Source of the DNA: CAZCTC01 sp964501335
GTDB lineage: Bacteria > Chloroflexota > Anaerolineae > B4-G1 > SLSP01
DNA: 15,909 nt
Assembly (NCBI GenBank): GCA_964501335.1
Contig: CAZCTC010000117.1
Location: 1 to 15,909 of the forward strand
Direction of reading: 5' to 3'
Shown: in pieces, positions 13,183 through 15,909 of the stretch
Position numbering within the stretch: position 1 is the stretch's first letter
Layout: every line of letters begins with the position of its first letter
Program-made: the position numbers and the translations under genes
The notes under the pieces: model-generated
Databases searched by the model: none
The model's input: only the letters and a program-made list of their open reading frames with translations
What the model was told of the DNA's origin: nothing

Positions 13183-15641
13183 CTTCCCCCATGGTCGCTT
13201 TTTGTGTGGCGTCTCTGATCGTTGCCGCAGGTCTGACCGGGTTGGCTGTTTATACCTGGAGGCAGCGGGGTTCTGCTCCTGGGGCTCAGGCGTTCAGCGT
13301 TTTGTTGATCCTGGTGGCGTTCTGGTCGGTGGTTGTGGTTTTTGAAGGCACTTTGGATGGTACTCCGGCTGGGAATATCTGGTCTAATTTGAAATTTATG
13401 GCCATTGCCGGGGCTCCAGTGGCCTGGTTTGTCTTTGCCTTGCAGTACGGTGGACATGAGCGTTGGGCTCGATGGCGTTATATAAGCTGGTTGTTCATCG
13501 TTCCCGTGCTGGTCCAGGTGGGGATGTGGACCAATGCATGGCATGGATTGATGTTCGATTGGAATGGTACTATTAAAATTGGCTACATTATCCATGCGTC
13601 TCATGCTTTTTTGCTGTTGTTTGCCGGTACGGCGCTTCTCATCGTCAAAGTGGTCCGTTCAAATAAGGTTTATCGGGTACAGGCGCTGGCTTTGATCGGC
13701 AGCATTTTATTGCCGGGCGTGTTGAATTTGCTTTATACGTTTCGGATGATTTCCTATGCTTTTGATCTGTATGATTTGAGCCCCCTGGCCTTTTCCGTGA
13801 CCGGCTTTATGTTTGCCTGGAGCATGTTCCGCTATCAGCTTTTTGACCTGCATCCAGTGGCGCGAGAAGCCCTGGTCGATAATATGAACGATGGGATGAT
13901 CGTGCTGGATTATCGGGGGCGGGTGGTGGATTTCAATCCTTCGGCCCGACGGATTTTGGGAATTACGCCGGCGGCGATCGGGCGTCCGGCTTTGGAAATT
14001 TTGCAGTCCTGGGCCGGGCTGGCGCAGTTGTGTGAGGCTCAGTATGCGGTTCAGACGGAACTGGTGCTGGAGCGGGCCGAAGGGACCCGGTATTATGAGG
14101 TGCGGATCTCGCCGCTTTACGATCGCTGGATGAATTTTTCCGGTCGGCTGATCGTCTTGCACGATTTTACGGTGCGCAAGCAGATTGAACTGGCATTGCG
14201 CCAGAGTGAGAACCAGTATCGTTTGTTAAAAGAAGAGGCCGAGGCGGCGAATCGGTCGAAAAGCGTTTTCCTGGCCAATATGAGCCATGAGCTGCGGACT
14301 CCTTTGAACGCTATTTTGGGGTTTGCGCAATTGATGGCCCGGGATGAAACGCTGGCGGCCGATCAAAAGGAGAATTTGGGGATTATAGAGCGCAGCGGGC
14401 AGCAGCTGTTGGGTTTGATCAACGATGTGCTGGAGATGTCGAAGATCGAGGCCGGCCGGACGGTGCTGGTGGAGCAGGATTTTGATCTGCATTGGCTGAT
14501 GAACGGTTTGGAGGAGATGTTCCGGCTGCGGGCTGAGTCCAAGGGGCTGAGTTTGCGGTTTGAACGCGGGCACGATGTGCCGCATTACGTTTCCGGCGAT
14601 GAGGGGAAATTGCGGCAGGTTTTGATCAATTTGTTGGGCAATGCCGTAAAATTTACCCGCGAGGGAGAAGTGATGCTGCAAGTGGGAGGGCATTTGCTTC
14701 CGAACGACCGGGTGGAATTGAGCTTTGCAGTGCGGGATACGGGCGCGGGAATTTCTCGTGAAGAACAGGCGCTCATTTTCGAGCCTTTTGTTCAGAGCGC
14801 CAGCGGCCGTCATTCTCAGGAGGGGACCGGATTGGGATTGTCGATCAGCCATCAGTTTGTACGGCTGATGGGAGGAACCTTGAAACTGGAGAGTGCGGTG
14901 GGTGCGGGGAGCGTTTTTAGCTTTTCGCTGACACTGCCTGTCGTGGAGCGGCTTTCGGATGAACCGTTGCCGGCACGGAAGGTGGTTGGGATTGTTCCCG
15001 GGCAGCCAGAATATCGATTGTTGGTGGTAGAAGATCGGGAGACCAATCGTCGGTTGTTGGTCAAGTTGTTGGAATCCCTGGGCTTTGCGGTGCGGGAAGC
15101 GGTGAACGGGGAAGTGGCGTTGCAGATCTGGCAGGCGTGGGCGCCGCATCTGATCTGGATGGATATGCGGATGCCGGTGATGGATGGGTATGAAGCGACC
15201 CGCCGGATCAAAGCGACGCCGGAAGGGCAGAAAACGGTGGTGGTGGCGTTGACGGCCAGCGTCTTTGAGGAAGAGCGGCGGGTGATTCTGGCGGATGGAT
15301 GTGACGATTTTGTCCGCAAACCTTTCCGGGAAGATGAGATTTTTGAGCGGCTGGCCCGGCATTTGGGGGTGCGGTTCATTTATGCCGACGAAATGCCGTC
15401 TCAACCGTCTGGTTCAGGGGGGGATGATCCGTTAACCCGGGAAAGCGTGCTCGTTTTGGACCGGGAATGGCAGACGGCATTGTATCAGGCAGCCTGTCAG
15501 GCCGACGGCGAGGCTCTGTTGACTCTGGTGGAACAGATTCGCGACGCTCATCCGGAGCGTGCCGAATCGATGGCGCAGTTGATTTACGATTACCGTTTCG
15601 ATGTCTTGATGGAGTTGACTCGCCCGTCCGTTTCCGATTAG
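13179..15641 (+). CDS. Hybrid sensor histidine kinase, 7TM-PAS-HisKA-HATPase-REC-tail
   Basis: 820 residues. ATG 13179 overlaps the preceding stop as ATGA, with GGAG (13171-13174) 4 nt upstream; a longer frame from 13119 lies inside the upstream gene. Seven hydrophobic segments (about 5-27, 38-57, 70-90, 101-118, 135-158, 168-188, 198-218) match the N-terminal 7TM module of some histidine kinases. A PAS domain (about 230-335, LVDNMNDGMIVLDYRGRVV) follows. The H-box NMSHELRTPLNAILGF carries His370. The ATP-binding domain has NLLGNAVKF (Asn484, Asn488), RDTGAGI (Asp520) and GTGLGLSIS. The receiver (about 612-731) has Glu618/Asp619, Asp662 and Lys714. The tail (732-820) matches that of the first hybrid. 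From the H-box on it is paralogous to the product of 8244-12068, including at DNA level. It is the last gene before the terminator. Confidence 0.92.
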   Translation: MTSPMVAFCVASLIVAAGLTGLAVYTWRQRGSAPGAQAFSVLLILVAFWSVVVVFEGTLDGTPAGNIWSNLKFMAIAGAPVAWFVFALQYGGHERWARWRYISWLFIVPVLVQVGMWTNAWHGLMFDWNGTIKIGYIIHASHAFLLLFAGTALLIVKVVRSNKVYRVQALALIGSILLPGVLNLLYTFRMISYAFDLYDLSPLAFSVTGFMFAWSMFRYQLFDLHPVAREALVDNMNDGMIVLDYRGRVVDFNPSARRILGITPAAIGRPALEILQSWAGLAQLCEAQYAVQTELVLERAEGTRYYEVRISPLYDRWMNFSGRLIVLHDFTVRKQIELALRQSENQYRLLKEEAEAANRSKSVFLANMSHELRTPLNAILGFAQLMARDETLAADQKENLGIIERSGQQLLGLINDVLEMSKIEAGRTVLVEQDFDLHWLMNGLEEMFRLRAESKGLSLRFERGHDVPHYVSGDEGKLRQVLINLLGNAVKFTREGEVMLQVGGHLLPNDRVELSFAVRDTGAGISREEQALIFEPFVQSASGRHSQEGTGLGLSISHQFVRLMGGTLKLESAVGAGSVFSFSLTLPVVERLSDEPLPARKVVGIVPGQPEYRLLVVEDRETNRRLLVKLLESLGFAVREAVNGEVALQIWQAWAPHLIWMDMRMPVMDGYEATRRIKATPEGQKTVVVALTASVFEEERRVILADGCDDFVRKPFREDEIFERLARHLGVRFIYADEMPSQPSGSGGDDPLTRESVLVLDREWQTALYQAACQADGEALLTLVEQIRDAHPERAESMAQLIYDYRFDVLMELTRPSVSD

Positions 15642-15675
15642 ATTTGTTTTTTAATTGAATAGTTCCGGTTTGTTG

Positions 15676-15714
15676 TAGCGCGCATTGCCAGTCAGTGCGC
15701 GCTATTTTTGTTTT
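15676..15714 (+). terminator. Intrinsic terminator of the kinase operon
   Basis: A perfect 9 bp stem TAGCGCGCA (15676-15684) / TGCGCGCTA (15696-15704) with an 11-nt loop is followed by TTTTTGTTTT. It lies 34 bases past the last stop, so the three kinase genes end as one unit. The stem differs from the repeat hairpins elsewhere in the window. Confidence 0.88.
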
Positions 15715-15760
15715 CAGGACGGAAGGCCATGCAGGGGAGCACCCCGAAGGATGAAAATAG
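15711..15760. repeat. TTTTCAGGAC dyad element, copy 3
   Basis: This matches 107-158 at both ends: TTTTCAGGACGGAAGGCCATGC at the left with one mismatch, and CCCGAAGGATGAAAATAG at the right. The outer arms TTTTCA (15711-15716) / TGAAAA (15752-15757) are kept, and the centre is replaced by another hairpin, GGGG-AGCA-CCCC. It shares its first four bases with the T-run of the preceding terminator. Confidence 0.65.
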
Positions 15761-15804
15761 ATTGTCCGGCGCGGTTTCCCGGGGCCTGCGGACCCCAGGC
15801 TATC

Positions 15805-15843
15805 TTAGCGCGCCCCTTCAGGGCTTAAGAAGGCGCCTGCTAA
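15805..15843. repeat. Imperfect hairpin TTAGCGCGCC...GGCGC-CT-GCTAA
   Basis: A 10 bp stem (15805-15814 with 15832-15843, 2-nt bulge) can form, with an alternative inner pairing GCCC (15813-15816) / GGGC (15821-15824). Just upstream, GCCTG...CAGGC (15784-15799) gives another small stem. There is no T-run and no gene; the function is unknown. Confidence 0.4.
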
Positions 15844-15854
15844 CGCGACGGGGC

Positions 15855-15909
15855 AAAAAAAGCCTATGTTTTCGGCGGCTTTCTGAAGCCGCCGAAAACA
15901 TAAACAAAA
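15855..15909 (-). terminator. Hairpin repeat copy D, terminator-like on the minus strand
   Basis: A perfect 17 bp stem (TATGTTTTCGGCGGCTT 15865-15881 / 15886-15902) has loop TCTG. On the minus strand GGC and seven T (A-run 15855-15861) follow. Compared with copies B and C, two bases differ in each arm and pairing is kept. In this orientation it would stop a leftward gene lying beyond the right edge. The plus-strand operon ends separately at 15714. Confidence 0.65.

Noticed and set aside
1..15909. Circular element, since both ends carry a similar hairpin
   Set aside because: The end copies differ in the arm (GCCCGC against GCCGCC), so they are separate repeat copies, not an overlap. No replication or mobilisation gene is present.

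Overview
This 15.9 kb window carries eight protein-coding genes separated by repeat-rich intergenic DNA. It reads like a fragment of a moderately GC-rich, signalling-rich environmental bacterium. Chloroflexota (Anaerolineae-like) is my best guess, from the many large multi-PAS/GAF hybrid kinases, a 7TM-type sensor kinase, a serpin lipoprotein, and intergenic hairpins with the GTAGGGGCG core. The lineage is inference; there is no rRNA or other phylogenetic marker here.

Layout. 1-481: gene-free, packed with three kinds of inverted repeat. 482-739 (+): small DUF4236-like protein with a C-terminal membrane segment. 684-1493 (-): N-formylglutamate-amidohydrolase-like hydrolase, overlapping the DUF4236-like gene tail to tail. 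1594-3168 (+): YtcJ/NfdA-type metal-dependent amidohydrolase, divergent from the previous gene. 3366-3944 (-): iron superoxide dismutase with its own recognisable promoter. 4074-5474 (-): serpin lipoprotein. 5601-7805 (-): membrane sensor kinase CHASE4-HAMP-PAS-HisKA-HATPase. 7806-8243: divergent regulatory region. 8244-15641 (+): an apparent three-gene operon of a hybrid kinase (membrane-GAF-PAS-PAS-PAS-HisKA-HATPase-REC-tail), a REC-HisKA-HATPase protein, and a second hybrid kinase (7TM-PAS-HisKA-HATPase-REC-tail), closed by an intrinsic terminator. 15642-15909: terminator plus repeats.

How the genes relate. The four kinases form two paralogous pairs. The CHASE4 kinase and the REC-headed kinase share one kinase core with a HDLKNPL H-box. 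The two hybrids share another core with a HELRTPLN H-box, plus a REC domain and an extra conserved C-terminal tail of about 85-90 residues. Tight spacing (1 nt gap, then a 4 nt ATGA overlap) argues that the last three are co-translated and act together, possibly as a phosphorelay converging on the REC-headed kinase. No DNA-binding, cyclase or other output domain is encoded in the window, so the output is unknown.

Repeats. A 16-17 bp hairpin (ATGTTTTCGCGGGCTT arms) occurs at 3263-3298, 5557-5594 and 15865-15902, and as a truncated half at the extreme left end. All copies point the same way. On the minus strand each complete copy is followed by a T-run and so looks like a terminator; two lie just past the stops of sodB and the CHASE4 kinase. 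One copy has compensatory changes in both arms. Both window ends fall in this family, which suggests a contig broken at repeats. A second dispersed element (TTTTCAGGAC...GATGAAAATAGA) occurs near both ends.
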